Assembly: GCA_951813065.1 (NCBI GenBank)
Contig: CATOTH010000002.1
Coordinates: forward strand, 310,001-374,000
DNA length: 64,000 nucleotides
Direction: 5' to 3'
From: an uncultured Bryobacterales bacterium
Lineage (GTDB): Bacteria > Acidobacteriota > Terriglobia > Bryobacterales > UBA6623
In this document: piece after piece, positions 26,402-38,824 of the stretch
Position numbering within the stretch: position 1 is the first letter of the stretch
How the letters are laid out: every line of letters begins with the position of its first letter
Program-made: the position numbers and the translations under genes
The notes under the pieces: generated by a model
Databases searched by the model: none
What the model was told of the DNA's origin: nothing
The model's input: the letters and a program-made list of their open reading frames with translations, nothing else

Positions 26402-27097
26402 ATGAACGAAGAAACCGAAACGAACAACGGACGCTCGCAGTCGCAGGACGCCGGCTCCGCTACCGAGAGCGACAGCGTGCTTAGCGACGCAGAGAAAGAG
26501 CGGATCCGGTCCGAGGAACAACATGCCTCTGAAGAGCAACGGTACCGCCAGCAGGTGCGCCAGGAGCTTCGCGGCACCTCGGTTTGGGAACGGACACTGG
26601 CGATGCTCAAAGTGGAACCTGGGATCTCGGAGGAAATCGCCAGTGACCCGGGCGCAACCAAGCAGGCCTTGGTTGTGTTTGCGATAGCGCAGACATTGGC
26701 TGGAGGAGTGTTGCTCATTCCCGTTTGCCTGCTGCTCCTGCCATTCTCACTCGCCGGGGCCGCGATCATGATCCTTCTAGCGAGCCTCGTGTCGCGCCTG
26801 TTCGCGACGGACGTGCCCCCGTATTCGCACTGGTTCCGGGCGCTGCTCTACTCCACGTCACCGAACGCGCTCGGCGTGATTCCCTTCATCGGTGGAGCTA
26901 TCGGCATCGTCTACTCAATCGTGCTTCAGATCGTTGTGATTCGCGACCTGCCCCGGATTTCCACGGGACAGGCAGTTGCCACCTGGCTGATCGCGATCCT
27001 GCTGCCTCTTGCTGCCTTGGTGGCTGTCGCGCTCGTTGTGATTTCATTGCTCGGCGGAATCGGCCTTGGACTATTCGAAACGCTCCTGAACCGATAG
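26402..27097 (+). CDS. Yip1-like multi-pass membrane protein, copy 2
   Basis: The 231-residue protein has a 65-residue charged N-terminus rich in Glu, Gln and Ser (for example SDAEKERIRSEEQHASEEQR), followed by about five hydrophobic segments. It is a tandem paralogue of the upstream gene, which lacks the charged extension. AGGAG-like GGAGAG precedes the ATG at 26402. The predicted location is the inner membrane with the charged region in the cytoplasm. Its function is unknown. Confidence 0.75.
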   Translation: MNEETETNNGRSQSQDAGSATESDSVLSDAEKERIRSEEQHASEEQRYRQQVRQELRGTSVWERTLAMLKVEPGISEEIASDPGATKQALVVFAIAQTLAGGVLLIPVCLLLLPFSLAGAAIMILLASLVSRLFATDVPPYSHWFRALLYSTSPNALGVIPFIGGAIGIVYSIVLQIVVIRDLPRISTGQAVATWLIAILLPLAALVAVALVVISLLGGIGLGLFETLLNR

Positions 27098-27103
27098 GGA
27101 GCC

Positions 27104-27190
27104 GGATTGTCGTGAATCGCGACCATTCACGAATCCCGACCGGCCCCGCGGTCGGCACTTCGGTGATCGCTTCGCTACTGCCAATGCGCC
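27104..27190 (+). pseudogene. Third, decayed Yip1-like copy (fragment)
   Basis: Directly after copy 2, the sequence reads VVNRDHSRIPTGPAVGTSVI and then ASLLP. Copy 2 has VVIRDLPRISTGQAVATWLI and then AILLP at its C-terminal end. About 16 of 25 residues match, with no start codon, signal or rest of the domain, so this is the residue of a third array member. Confidence 0.65.
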
Positions 27191-27281
27191 GGCAGCTAGG
27201 GCGGTCGCCGGAACGCCGGTAGTCGGGTACCCGGCGCCGGGTACCGTCTCGAGCGGTCGCGAAGCCGTACAATAGGGCTTC

Positions 27282-27662
27282 ATGACGCTTGACATGCCGA
27301 GAATCTCCGTGGGCTTCGGCACTGGCTTGGTCGTCCTCGGTGTAGGAGCGTATTTCGCAAGCGGTCAAGCCAGCCCGACCGCATTGATCCCAGCCGCATT
27401 CGGGATCTTGCTGGTGGCGCTTGGACTGATTGCCAGGAAGTCGTCCGCGACGAAACACGCGATGCACGCGGCAGCCGTGCTGGCCCTGGCCGGCTTCGCC
27501 GGCTCGGTGAACGGGCTGCCGGACCTGCTCAAACTGCTCGCAGGAGGCGAGCTGGAGCACCCACTGGCCGGTGTTGCCAAGAGCTTGATGGCGCTCGCAT
27601 TGGCGACATTTCTCGGGCTTTGCGTCCAGTCCTTCCGGCAAGCCCGGACAGCCAGGCAATAA
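27282..27662 (+). CDS. Small integral membrane protein of unknown function
   Basis: The 126-residue protein has about four hydrophobic helices (VGFGTGLVVLGVGAYFASG, ALIPAAFGILLVALGLIA, a HAAAVLALAGFAG segment and SLMALALATFLGLCVQSF) separated by short charged loops. This resembles small conserved membrane proteins of Acidobacteriota and Planctomycetota, but I do not recognise a family. A TACAAT hexamer at 27268-27273 may be its -10 box. It is convergent with gyrB. Confidence 0.7.
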   Translation: MTLDMPRISVGFGTGLVVLGVGAYFASGQASPTALIPAAFGILLVALGLIARKSSATKHAMHAAAVLALAGFAGSVNGLPDLLKLLAGGELEHPLAGVAKSLMALALATFLGLCVQSFRQARTARQ

Positions 27663-27711
27663 GAGTTCGGCCGGATTCAGAACCGCGCTCGTGGCGCTGC
27701 GGACTGCCGCC

Positions 27712-31291
<3,580 letters not shown>

Positions 31292-31735
31292 TCCAGTGCT
31301 CCCCTTTCCTGGACTGGATCCACACCCTTACGAATTCCCTGATTTGAGTGTTCGATTATCGCCATGTAGTAGTAGTAGGGGCCGTGGAAATGTGGAAGAC
31401 TCTCCCATCCCCTTGGAAGGCAGAGAGCAAAGCAGTCTCTAAGGTGGTGAATAACCTGCCGTAACATCCACAACTGCGAGACATTCCGAGGCTATCCACA
31501 ACAGTCCACATCGTTTGCAGAATCTCTGTTGTGGATATTCCCATTATACAGAATCAAGCCATCCAGACAGACGTCTTGGACAGAGCCAGGCGCTGCGCGA
31601 ATGATAGCCGTGTGGAGCCTGCCTTGAGTGCTGTCGAACACCTGCGTCGAGTGCGTTTGGAAGTTGGCCTTCCCAACTGGCTGGCGCGCCTTGCCGCCAT
31701 GGGCGAAGTCGAAGGATCTGCGTGCGCTCTTGCGG
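31292..31735. other. dnaA-dnaN intergenic region, candidate oriC with weak DnaA boxes
   Basis: This 444-bp spacer has no convincing gene. Two 9-mers differ from the consensus TTATCCACA by one base: CTATCCACA at 31492-31500 (plus strand) and ATATCCACA at 31530-31538 (minus strand). They face each other about 30 bp apart. A further TCCACA occurs near 31467 and 31505. The sequence just after them (ATTCCCATTATACAG) is relatively A+T rich. Position between dnaA and dnaN is the usual place for oriC in many phyla. No clear 13-mer unwinding array was found, so the assignment is tentative. Confidence 0.5.
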
Positions 31736-33064
31736 CTATGCGCACTGTGAATAGCGGGTAGGCTTTAGCTTGCCCAATAGTTCTTCAACTGTCGCTTTAA
31801 GTTCTCTATCGGTGTCGATTTCCCTCTCTATTTTCGCGATAGAGTGTAGCACAGTCGTGTGATGCTTATGAAAGGCTTTTCCAACGCTTGTAAGCGACAT
31901 TCGCGTCAGGCGTTTGCAGAGGTACATTGCGACTTGGCGCGGGTATGCCACCGTCCTGGAGTTGTTGCGTGCCAGCAGATCCGCGACCGGTAAGCCGAAC
32001 TTTGCTGCGACTGCCTGCTGGATCGACTCGACGGTCGGCCCCTCGGGAGCGCGTAGTTCCAGAGAGCCGAACATGTTCCTGACCATGGCTAGAGTGATCT
32101 TGCTGTTGACGAACCTCGCCCTCTCGATCAGCCGGGTCAAGACCCCTTCAAGTTCCCGGATGTTCGTATTCAAACGGGTCGCGATGTAGCTGCAAACGTC
32201 TTCCGGTAGATTCACCTGTTTCTCGTCGGACATGTGGTCGAGGATCGCCATCTTGGTTTCGAGGTCGGGAGGCTGAATGTCCGCCATCATACCCCATGAG
32301 AATCTCGATCTTAATCGGCCGACCAGTCCTGGAATTGTTGCTGGATTCGAGTCGCTGCAGAGCACGATTTGCTTTCCACCGTTGTGCAAAGCGTTAAATG
32401 TGTGGAAGAACTCTTCTTGCGTGCGCTCCTTGGAGCCGATTACATGGACATCGTCAACAAGCAGCGCGTCAGCTTTTCGAAATCGGTCGTGAAATCTTCG
32501 CATATTGCTGTACCGTATAGACTTGACCATTTCGTTCATGAACTCTTCCGCTGACGTGTAGACGATTCTCATGGACGAGTCGTTGGAATACAGCTGGTTG
32601 CCTATCGCATGCAGGAGATGCGTCTTGCCCATGCCGGTGCCAGAGTAGATGTAAAGCGGGTTGTAGGCCTTCGCCGGCCGGCTCGCGACAGCACGAGCGG
32701 CTGCGTGAGCGAAGTCGTTGCAGGAGCCGACGACAAAACGGTCGAACGTGTATTTCGGATTGAACGGGGACGGCTCCGGCTCGAAGTCAAACGCTCCTTG
32801 CACCGGCTCCGATCCGGACCCGGCCACGTCGATGGCGACATTGCTGATATCGAGGCCTGCCGAGCGGGCCGCTGCGACGATTCTCGTCAGGAACTCCTGT
32901 TCCAGCCAGTCCTTGACGTCGAGGTTCGGCGCCATCAGGTGCATGTCGCTGTTCTCGCCGAAATGGCTGAACTGGACCGGCTCCACCCAGTTCCTGAAAC
33001 TCTCCTGAGTCATGGAGCCGCGGAGGTTCTCCTGAATCCGGTGCCAGTCGCTCACGTCGCCCAT
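31736..33064 (-). CDS. dnaA: Chromosomal replication initiator DnaA
   Basis: The 442-residue initiator binds DnaA boxes and unwinds oriC. It has the N-terminal domain (MTQESFRNWVEPVQ), the AAA+ core with Walker A GTGMGKTHLLHAIG and Walker B LLVDDVHVIG, then a sensor/arginine region (VGRLRSRFSWGMMADIQPPD). The C-terminal helix-turn-helix carries the DnaA-box signature VGKAFHKHHTTVLHSI. The linker between domains I and III is short. Length is near the family norm (about 440-460). Upstream there is a 305-bp gap that contains a near-consensus DnaA box, suggesting autoregulation. Confidence 0.98.
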   Translation of the reverse strand: MGDVSDWHRIQENLRGSMTQESFRNWVEPVQFSHFGENSDMHLMAPNLDVKDWLEQEFLTRIVAAARSAGLDISNVAIDVAGSGSEPVQGAFDFEPEPSPFNPKYTFDRFVVGSCNDFAHAAARAVASRPAKAYNPLYIYSGTGMGKTHLLHAIGNQLYSNDSSMRIVYTSAEEFMNEMVKSIRYSNMRRFHDRFRKADALLVDDVHVIGSKERTQEEFFHTFNALHNGGKQIVLCSDSNPATIPGLVGRLRSRFSWGMMADIQPPDLETKMAILDHMSDEKQVNLPEDVCSYIATRLNTNIRELEGVLTRLIERARFVNSKITLAMVRNMFGSLELRAPEGPTVESIQQAVAAKFGLPVADLLARNNSRTVAYPRQVAMYLCKRLTRMSLTSVGKAFHKHHTTVLHSIAKIEREIDTDRELKATVEELLGKLKPTRYSQCA

Positions 33065-33369
33065 CGAGTCGTACCGTACTTTGCAGCAGTCGGGTGATCT
33101 TCCTCCCTGGCTGGTACCGAGGCGAGGACTTGTCCTCCGAAGAGGGGTTGAGTTGCGCTATCTTACCAGACAGAATCGTGGATAAACAGCCAAGAGACGA
33201 ACAAAAACCTAGCATTAATAAATGATTAAAACCCGTTACTCAGTCCATGTTTGAATCAGGGTTTTCGTGTGCGGAGCCATCGAATCGAGCGACTTGGCGG
33301 AGCGCCGTCGCCACTTGCGCCCACTGGGAAAACGCTATACGGGCTGGGCTGCCAGCCGGGGCTGCGGCA
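33065..33369 (-). promoter_or_regulatory. dnaA upstream region: DnaA box, AT-rich block and possible promoter
   Basis: The 305-bp gap has no gene. On the minus strand it contains TTATCCACG (33185-33177), one mismatch from the DnaA box consensus. About 12 bp downstream on the dnaA strand is TGGTAAGAT, which fits an extended -10. Just beyond, 33200-33235 is unusually A+T rich for this genome (AGCATTAATAAATGATTAAA). A box next to the promoter fits autorepression by DnaA, and the block could also serve as an unwinding site. Confidence 0.5.
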
Positions 33370-34215
33370 TCAGCTGAGGATCCGGAACGCGCGGTCCGGC
33401 GCGGCTTCCAGAACCTCGTTCAGGGAGCCTTGGCGGTATCCTGCCAAGTCCAGCGTGACGTACTGGAATCCGAGATCCCGGAACGTGTTCGAGAGAGTCT
33501 CGGCCATTTCCGGGGTCAGAGCCCTGTGCAGCTCGGCCCGGCCGATCTCAATGCGGGCCAGCTCGCCGTGGTAGCGAACCCGGTAGACACGGAAGCCGAG
33601 TTCCGCGAGAGCCTCCTCGCCACGCTCGACGAGCTTGATGTTCTCGCGCGTGACCTCCGTGCCATAAGGGATCCGAGAACTGAGGCAGGCCGCCGCCGGG
33701 CGATCCCAGGTTGGCAGCCCGGCGCTGCGGGAGAGCGCGCGGATTTCTGCCTTGATCAGGTCGGCCTCAAGCAACGGTGCCCGCACCTCGTGTTTCTGCG
33801 CGGCTTTGTGACCGGGGCGGAAATCACTGGTGTCGTCCTTGTTCACCCCGTAGGCGATTGTGGAGACGCCGAGTTCCATGCCGAGCTCGTTCATCCGGTT
33901 GAACAACTCGTCCTTGCAGTGGAAACATCGGTTCGAGTCATTCCGCGTGTACTCCTCGTTGTCGAATTCCCGCGTCTCGATGAATCGGTGCGGGATTCCG
34001 AATTGCTCCACGAAGGTAAGCGCGTCGCGCTTGTGCGATTCGGGGATCGAGGCCGAGTCCGCTGTCACGGCCAGTGCGTCAGAGCCGAGCACACAATGCG
34101 CCGCCCACGCGAGATACGCCGAGTCCGTGCCGCCGGAATAGGCGACCAAGACCTTGCCCATGCCGGAGAGTAACGCGAAGAGCCTCTCCTGCTTTTGCTG
34201 CAACCCAGGGTCCAA
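33370..34215 (-). CDS. larE: LarE-type ATP-dependent sacrificial sulfur transferase
   Basis: The 281-residue protein belongs to the PP-loop ATP pyrophosphatases. SGGTDSAYL at about residue 27 binds ATP. NRCFHCKDELF and PAAACLSSRIPYG supply the Cys residues; the second is at the position of the sacrificial Cys that donates sulfur to the nickel-pincer cofactor of lactate racemase. LarB and LarC are not in the window, so the target cofactor is uncertain. I accept the TTG at 34215 because it is close to the conserved start. A TATAAT on the minus strand (34229-34224) sits 8 bp upstream, so the mRNA would be nearly leaderless. Confidence 0.88.
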   Translation of the reverse strand: MDPGLQQKQERLFALLSGMGKVLVAYSGGTDSAYLAWAAHCVLGSDALAVTADSASIPESHKRDALTFVEQFGIPHRFIETREFDNEEYTRNDSNRCFHCKDELFNRMNELGMELGVSTIAYGVNKDDTSDFRPGHKAAQKHEVRAPLLEADLIKAEIRALSRSAGLPTWDRPAAACLSSRIPYGTEVTRENIKLVERGEEALAELGFRVYRVRYHGELARIEIGRAELHRALTPEMAETLSNTFRDLGFQYVTLDLAGYRQGSLNEVLEAAPDRAFRILS

Positions 34216-34223
34216 GCAAGCTC

Positions 34224-34229
34224 ATTATA
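34224..34229 (-). promoter_or_regulatory. Candidate -10 element before larE
   Basis: A perfect TATAAT on the minus strand lies 8 bp upstream of the TTG start of larE. If used, transcription would begin at or just before the start codon. No convincing -35 was identified. Confidence 0.4.
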
Positions 34230-34272
34230 GCCGCCGGCCTCGCCGGCTTGGCCGCGGGCTAACGCGGGGAGG

Positions 34273-34725
34273 TCAGAGCTTGGCGAGCAGGGCTTCGGCG
34301 TGTCCCCGCGGTTTGACCTTCTCGTAGACCGCCTCGATCTTGCCTTGCTCGTCGATGACGAAGGTCGAGCGCACCACGCCCATGTACCTCCGGCCGTACA
34401 GGATCTTCTCGCGCCAGGTGCCGTATGCTTTCGCAATCTCGTGCCCGGCGTCGCTGATTAATGGGAACGTCAGATTGTGTTTCGCCTTGAATCGATCGTG
34501 GGACTTGACGCTGTCAGCGCTGACGCCGAGCACGACGGCGTTCTTCGCAGCAAATCCGATCGAGGCGTCGCGGAACTCGCAGGCCTCGAGAGTGCACCCC
34601 GAGGTATTGTCGCGGGGATAGAAGTACAGAACGATCTTCCTGCCGCGCAGGTCGGAAAGCTGAATCGAGCCGCCACCGTCGGTCTCGGCTGTGAAGTCGG
34701 GAGCGGGATCGCCTGGGCTCAGCAT
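34273..34725 (-). CDS. bcp: Peroxiredoxin, Bcp/AhpC-TSA type
   Basis: The 150-residue thiol peroxidase reduces hydrogen peroxide and organic hydroperoxides at the expense of thioredoxin. The N-terminal DPAPDFTAETDGGGSIQLSD and the active-site segment YFYPRDNTSGCTLEACEFRD are typical; the first Cys is the peroxidatic one and the second, five residues on, is the resolving Cys of the alpha-helix type. LGVSADSVKSHDRFKAKHN and FPLISDAGHEIAKAYG complete the fold. I prefer the ATG at 34725; an earlier TTG at 34731 adds two residues. It lies 57 bp upstream of larE on the same strand. Confidence 0.92.
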   Translation of the reverse strand: MLSPGDPAPDFTAETDGGGSIQLSDLRGRKIVLYFYPRDNTSGCTLEACEFRDASIGFAAKNAVVLGVSADSVKSHDRFKAKHNLTFPLISDAGHEIAKAYGTWREKILYGRRYMGVVRSTFVIDEQGKIEAVYEKVKPRGHAEALLAKL

Positions 34726-34804
34726 GGGCAAGCCCCGAGGTTACCAGAGGGCAATATCGAACGTGTCCCCAGAGGCGTCGCGCAGAGGCTGTCGATGAAG
34801 CGGC

Positions 34805-34810
34805 TATAAT
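34805..34810 (+). promoter_or_regulatory. Candidate -10 element before the DUF6807 gene
   Basis: A perfect TATAAT lies 29 bp upstream of the start at 34840. No good -35 was found. It overlaps no gene. Confidence 0.35.
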
Positions 34811-34839
34811 CCTGTTCGCGCCGCAAGCGTGTTCTAGCC

Positions 34840-35787
34840 GTGCTGGCCGTTGTCCCGATCTTGTTGCTGTTCGCTGGGTGCGCGACCGTAGAGATTGAGC
34901 AGCCGCAAGCGACCTCCCTGGAGATCCTTGAGGAAGAAGGGGGATACAGGGTGATCGATTCCGGCATGCCGGTGCTGTTCTATCAGCTGGAGCCGACCTC
35001 TTTGGACGGTCGTTACCAGCGGTCGAACTACGTCCATCCGCTCTACGGCTTGGATGGCGAGGTCCTGACCGAAGACTTTCCGGAAGATCACCCGCATCAC
35101 CGCGGCGTCTTCTGGACATGGCACCAGGTCCTGATCGGAGATATTCGAGCGGGTGACCCGTGGCTCGCCCAAGGGTTCTCCTGGAGCGTCGAGGAAGCGC
35201 GGGTCTTGCCTGAGCGCGACGGATTGTATCTCAGGCACCGATGGTTCTCGCCTGACTACAGCGAGGGCCGCGAGCCAATCGCTGAGGAGACCGCGGAGGT
35301 GGTGGTGCACCCGGCGAACGGCACCGTTCGCATGATCGACTTCGATATCCGCCTCAGGGCATTGCAGCAGGACGTTCGGGTGGGCGGATCCGAAGACGAC
35401 AAGGGTTACGGAGGATTCTCCCTCCGGGTGAAGATGGTCCCGGACATTCGGTTCGCGGCTGCCACTGGGGTGGTCGCGCCTAGCCGTGCCCCGATCAATG
35501 CCGGAAACTGGGTGGATTTCTCGGCTGATTTCGGAGGTCGAGGTTCCCCCAGCGGGATTGCAATTCTGGTGCATCCAGATTCGGCAGGGTATCCTCAGCC
35601 GTGGATCTTGCGCTCGCCGGCGTCCCCCAGCATGCAGAACCCGGTGTGGCCTGGCCCGGATCCGGCGCCCCTCCCTGCGGACGGCCACGTCCGCCTGCGG
35701 TATCGGCTCGTCGTTCATCGTGGCACGGCCGCAGATGTCGATCTAGCTGCGATGGCGGAGACATTCGCCGCTCTTCCCACCCGTTAG
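34840..35787 (+). CDS. DUF6807 (PmoA-like) lipoprotein
   Basis: The 315-residue protein starts at a GTG after an in-frame stop. Its signal ends with LLLFAGC, a lipobox, so it is probably an outer-membrane or periplasmic lipoprotein. The body has the DUF6807 landmark EDHPHHRGVFWTWHQV and the terminal RLRYRLVVHRG. Members occur with sugar-acid and glycan utilisation genes in Planctomycetota and Acidobacteriota; the fold resembles galactose-mutarotase barrels and activity is unproven. A small gap of 242 bp separates it from the convergent PD40/CehA gene. Confidence 0.82.
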   Translation: MLAVVPILLLFAGCATVEIEQPQATSLEILEEEGGYRVIDSGMPVLFYQLEPTSLDGRYQRSNYVHPLYGLDGEVLTEDFPEDHPHHRGVFWTWHQVLIGDIRAGDPWLAQGFSWSVEEARVLPERDGLYLRHRWFSPDYSEGREPIAEETAEVVVHPANGTVRMIDFDIRLRALQQDVRVGGSEDDKGYGGFSLRVKMVPDIRFAAATGVVAPSRAPINAGNWVDFSADFGGRGSPSGIAILVHPDSAGYPQPWILRSPASPSMQNPVWPGPDPAPLPADGHVRLRYRLVVHRGTAADVDLAAMAETFAALPTR

Positions 35788-36029
35788 GTTTGTCGGGTGT
35801 CCAATTGGCGCGGCAACTCTTGGCTGGACCGTGCGGGGCCTGCCCGGGGCTGTCTGGAAACCCTCGATCGGTTCAGTCGTCTCCAAGCGTGCAACATCAA
35901 CCCGAGGCGAATCGCATGGTTCGCTCCGACGGCGGTCTTGAAGACACTCGAGGGCCTGCCGGGTGAGCCCCGTTCATCGCCTCATCTCAGACACGGCCGG
36001 AGCGGCCATTCTGTCGGAGCAGACTCCGG

Positions 36030-38603
36030 TCACTGCGCGGCTTCGCGCGCCCGCTGTACGAAGATTTCCCGCGCGGCCTCGAACTGTCCGAGCACATGCT
36101 CGCGCTCACGGTCAGACCGCCATCCGAGGTGCTCACGAGCCTGCCTCGCGATGTCGTCGATCCAGCGGATGAAGTATTCGGCGTCCGCCGCCGAGCGGAT
36201 CGGCTTGTCTCCGCAATAGACGAAAATTGCCCCCGTCTCCCCATGGAGGCGTACGTCATCGACAGGTGGGACCGGTCCGTCTGTCGTCGCGCGGAGCGTG
36301 TACCAGCCGCTTTGGCTCACCGTAATTCGCTTGCGGACCGCGCCGGAGCGACCCCCTTCACGTAGCGGGATTTCTTCCAGCACCTCGCCGTTTCGGATCA
36401 GCTCGAGTCTCTCGACCGGAAACGCAGAGTCCATTCGCGCCGCCAGTTCTACGCTGCCGCCCTCGGCGGGCAGGCGGACCTCGGCGCCCGCGATCTCTCC
36501 GTTGATAGCGAGTTGCACCAGCGGCCCGTTGGTGATGAACGTGCGGCCGTCACGAATCGCTTCGACCCAAGCATCCCAGTCCAGTCGGTCCCCCAGGTAG
36601 GCGTACATGCGGGCCGCGCCAATCACGGCCGTGCGGTGCAGGTCGCTGATCGAGTCCTCCCCTCCCGAAGCAGTGACCCTGAAGCCGCAATTCAGTGCGC
36701 GGTGCCAGACCCGACCGGTGTGCTCAGCATGCCGCGCGCTCGTCATGACTTCCAGATACGTCAGGCCGCCGAGAGCGAGGTCGACGGGAAATCCTCGTGC
36801 TCCACCGTAGCCGACCGAGGACGGATCGCTCGAAAAGGGATGCACGTAGCCGCCGATTGCCTTTTGCGAGCGCGCCATCCGGAAGATGTCCGTGTTGCTC
36901 GGATACAGGCTCTCGATCGCCGTGCCTTCGTAACCTGTCGTGTACGGCGAAATCAGGTGCTCCGTCAGGTTCAACAGGTTGATGTGGCCGTAGAAAGGAG
37001 GCCGGTATTCCTGGCCCCAAGACAGCATCCGGTCGGCAGTCGAGCGATCCGCGTCGTAAGGACCGTTGTAGTACTGGTGGTCGAAAATCCGGTTGTCCTT
37101 GTTGGCGATTTTCTCCCCGACCACGTCCAAGTCCTCGGCGGCCGCCATGAAGAGCAGGTTCTCCGGTGTGTTGCGCAGGTTTCCACCGTAATTCATATGC
37201 ACGTGGTCGCTGCCGCTGTACCAGCCCAGCGCGCCGAAGTCGGCGAATTGCTCGAACTCCAAGCGCACCAAGGTCGCGGAATCGGCTTCGATAGCGACGG
37301 TCTTCGTCACGGGATATCGTTCGAGCCCTTTCGTCGCCAGGATTGACGCTTCGCCTACCGGCAGCTCGACCGAGAATTCCCCGCCGGTGTGGAAGAGATC
37401 CAGATCCAGTGCCCGCGAGGCCACTCTTTGGTATGCGTCGGGAGGCGCGTAGGCCTTCCCGTCCGACGCCCGCACGCGGACTCTGGCTTCTGTGGTCTTG
37501 CCTGACGCGGCGTCCGCCACGACTACGCGGAGAGTCCCGGTCGGGCGGCGGTGGATCCTCCGGCGAATCGGCACGGCCCGGTCCTCCCCGCCGAAAGTCT
37601 TCAGCAAACGCAGCTCCGATAGGCCGCGCCGGTTTGAGACGTAGGCGATCCACTCCCCGTCCGGGGACCAGCGCGGATCAAAGTGATCCCAGTCGCCAAA
37701 TGTAAGCTGGTATGGTTCGCCGCCCCGGACGGGAAGCACGTACAGGTTGGTGAACTGGCTTCCCCGGTGCGAGCTGTAGAGGATGCGCGCTCCGTCGGGC
37801 GACCACTGGGGGCGCGTGCGGTAGAGCGTTTCCTCCCGCAGGATCCTCGTGGCCCGGGACATGGCGTCGCTCGTGACCGGCGTGCGCCAGATTGCGCCGG
37901 ATCCCAGGGGGATGGAGCGGTTCGAAACCAGGATCAGCTCCTTGCCATCGGGAGAGAACGTTGGCTGGACATGCAGGTCCTGGCTTCCAAAATAGAGCCG
38001 GCTGTTGGGGTAAGCGTTGTCCTCGGTAAGCCGGACGGGTTCACTTGGCACGCCGTTCTCCAGCGGCAGTTCGTAAACGTGATACCAGCCGTCCGGATTG
38101 GTTGACACGTACAGGATGCGCGATCCGTCGGGCGACCAGACTGGATCGATGCTGACGTGCTGATCGCTGGTGAGGTCCGCGCTCTCCCCGGTAACTGTGT
38201 CCAGCAACCGCAAGTTGATGCTCTCGTAGTTGTGGTCTGCGGTATAGGCGATCCAACGGCCGTCTGGAGACCAAGCCGGCGAGGAATCATAGGTGGGATT
38301 GGCGGTCAGCTCGTAGGCCTCGCCACCACCGACCCGGACCTTCCAGATCGATCCGGACATGCTGAAGGCAAGCCATTCACCATCCGGCGAGAAGCTCGGC
38401 CTCCACGGGGTGCTCGCTACGGGCGGCAGGTAGTAGTTGTGCATGTAATTCCCGCCGGTCAGCGCCGCCGGGTACGCATCGCGCAACGGCGATTCGCTCC
38501 GGACGGGCTGGCCTCCAAGGGGAAGCGTCGCAAGGCCGGCGAGCAGGAATAGTGTCGCCGGGCTCGGCGGCGGGACAAGGTTCGGACGGTCCGTGCCAGG
38601 CAT
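36030..38603 (-). CDS. Secreted PD40 beta-propeller fused to a CehA/McbA-type metallohydrolase
   Basis: From the ATG at 38603 the product has 857 residues. A hydrophobic signal (ATLFLLAGLATLPLGGQPV) is followed by repeated TolB/PD40 blades (FSPDGEWLAFSMSG, WSPDGRWIAYTADH, WSPDGSRILYVST, WSPDGARILYSSHRG, WSPDGEWIAYVSNR), about residues 60-350. The C-terminal half has SDHVHMNYGGN and AAEDLDVVGEK, the pattern of the PHP-like CehA/McbA domain that binds metals. EIRDGRTFITNGPLVQLAING is typical of that family. The combination suggests a secreted hydrolase whose propeller binds a ligand. The open frame extends upstream to 38726 without family similarity, hence the shorter start. Confidence 0.85.
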   Translation of the reverse strand: MPGTDRPNLVPPPSPATLFLLAGLATLPLGGQPVRSESPLRDAYPAALTGGNYMHNYYLPPVASTPWRPSFSPDGEWLAFSMSGSIWKVRVGGGEAYELTANPTYDSSPAWSPDGRWIAYTADHNYESINLRLLDTVTGESADLTSDQHVSIDPVWSPDGSRILYVSTNPDGWYHVYELPLENGVPSEPVRLTEDNAYPNSRLYFGSQDLHVQPTFSPDGKELILVSNRSIPLGSGAIWRTPVTSDAMSRATRILREETLYRTRPQWSPDGARILYSSHRGSQFTNLYVLPVRGGEPYQLTFGDWDHFDPRWSPDGEWIAYVSNRRGLSELRLLKTFGGEDRAVPIRRRIHRRPTGTLRVVVADAASGKTTEARVRVRASDGKAYAPPDAYQRVASRALDLDLFHTGGEFSVELPVGEASILATKGLERYPVTKTVAIEADSATLVRLEFEQFADFGALGWYSGSDHVHMNYGGNLRNTPENLLFMAAAEDLDVVGEKIANKDNRIFDHQYYNGPYDADRSTADRMLSWGQEYRPPFYGHINLLNLTEHLISPYTTGYEGTAIESLYPSNTDIFRMARSQKAIGGYVHPFSSDPSSVGYGGARGFPVDLALGGLTYLEVMTSARHAEHTGRVWHRALNCGFRVTASGGEDSISDLHRTAVIGAARMYAYLGDRLDWDAWVEAIRDGRTFITNGPLVQLAINGEIAGAEVRLPAEGGSVELAARMDSAFPVERLELIRNGEVLEEIPLREGGRSGAVRKRITVSQSGWYTLRATTDGPVPPVDDVRLHGETGAIFVYCGDKPIRSAADAEYFIRWIDDIARQAREHLGWRSDREREHVLGQFEAAREIFVQRAREAAQ

Positions 38604-38824
38604 TGCTTGGTTAGTGTCGCGCAATCGACGTCCCAAGTCTGGCCGAATCGGCCGTTCGACCGCATTGAGCGGGCCTGAAGGAAAGTTCTGGCACCGCAAT
38701 TGCAGAATGCGACGTAGCGAGCCCACAGCCCCCGGAGATTGCCCCCGTACCGGTTCTCAGACTCCCGCGCACGGCGGGATAGAGCACTCACGTGTGAAAC
38801 ATGAACGACTGAATGCGGACGGGT

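Noticed and set aside
33247-34173. A 308-residue plus-strand frame over larE
   Set aside because: Antisense to larE, which has the SGGTDS and Cys motifs.
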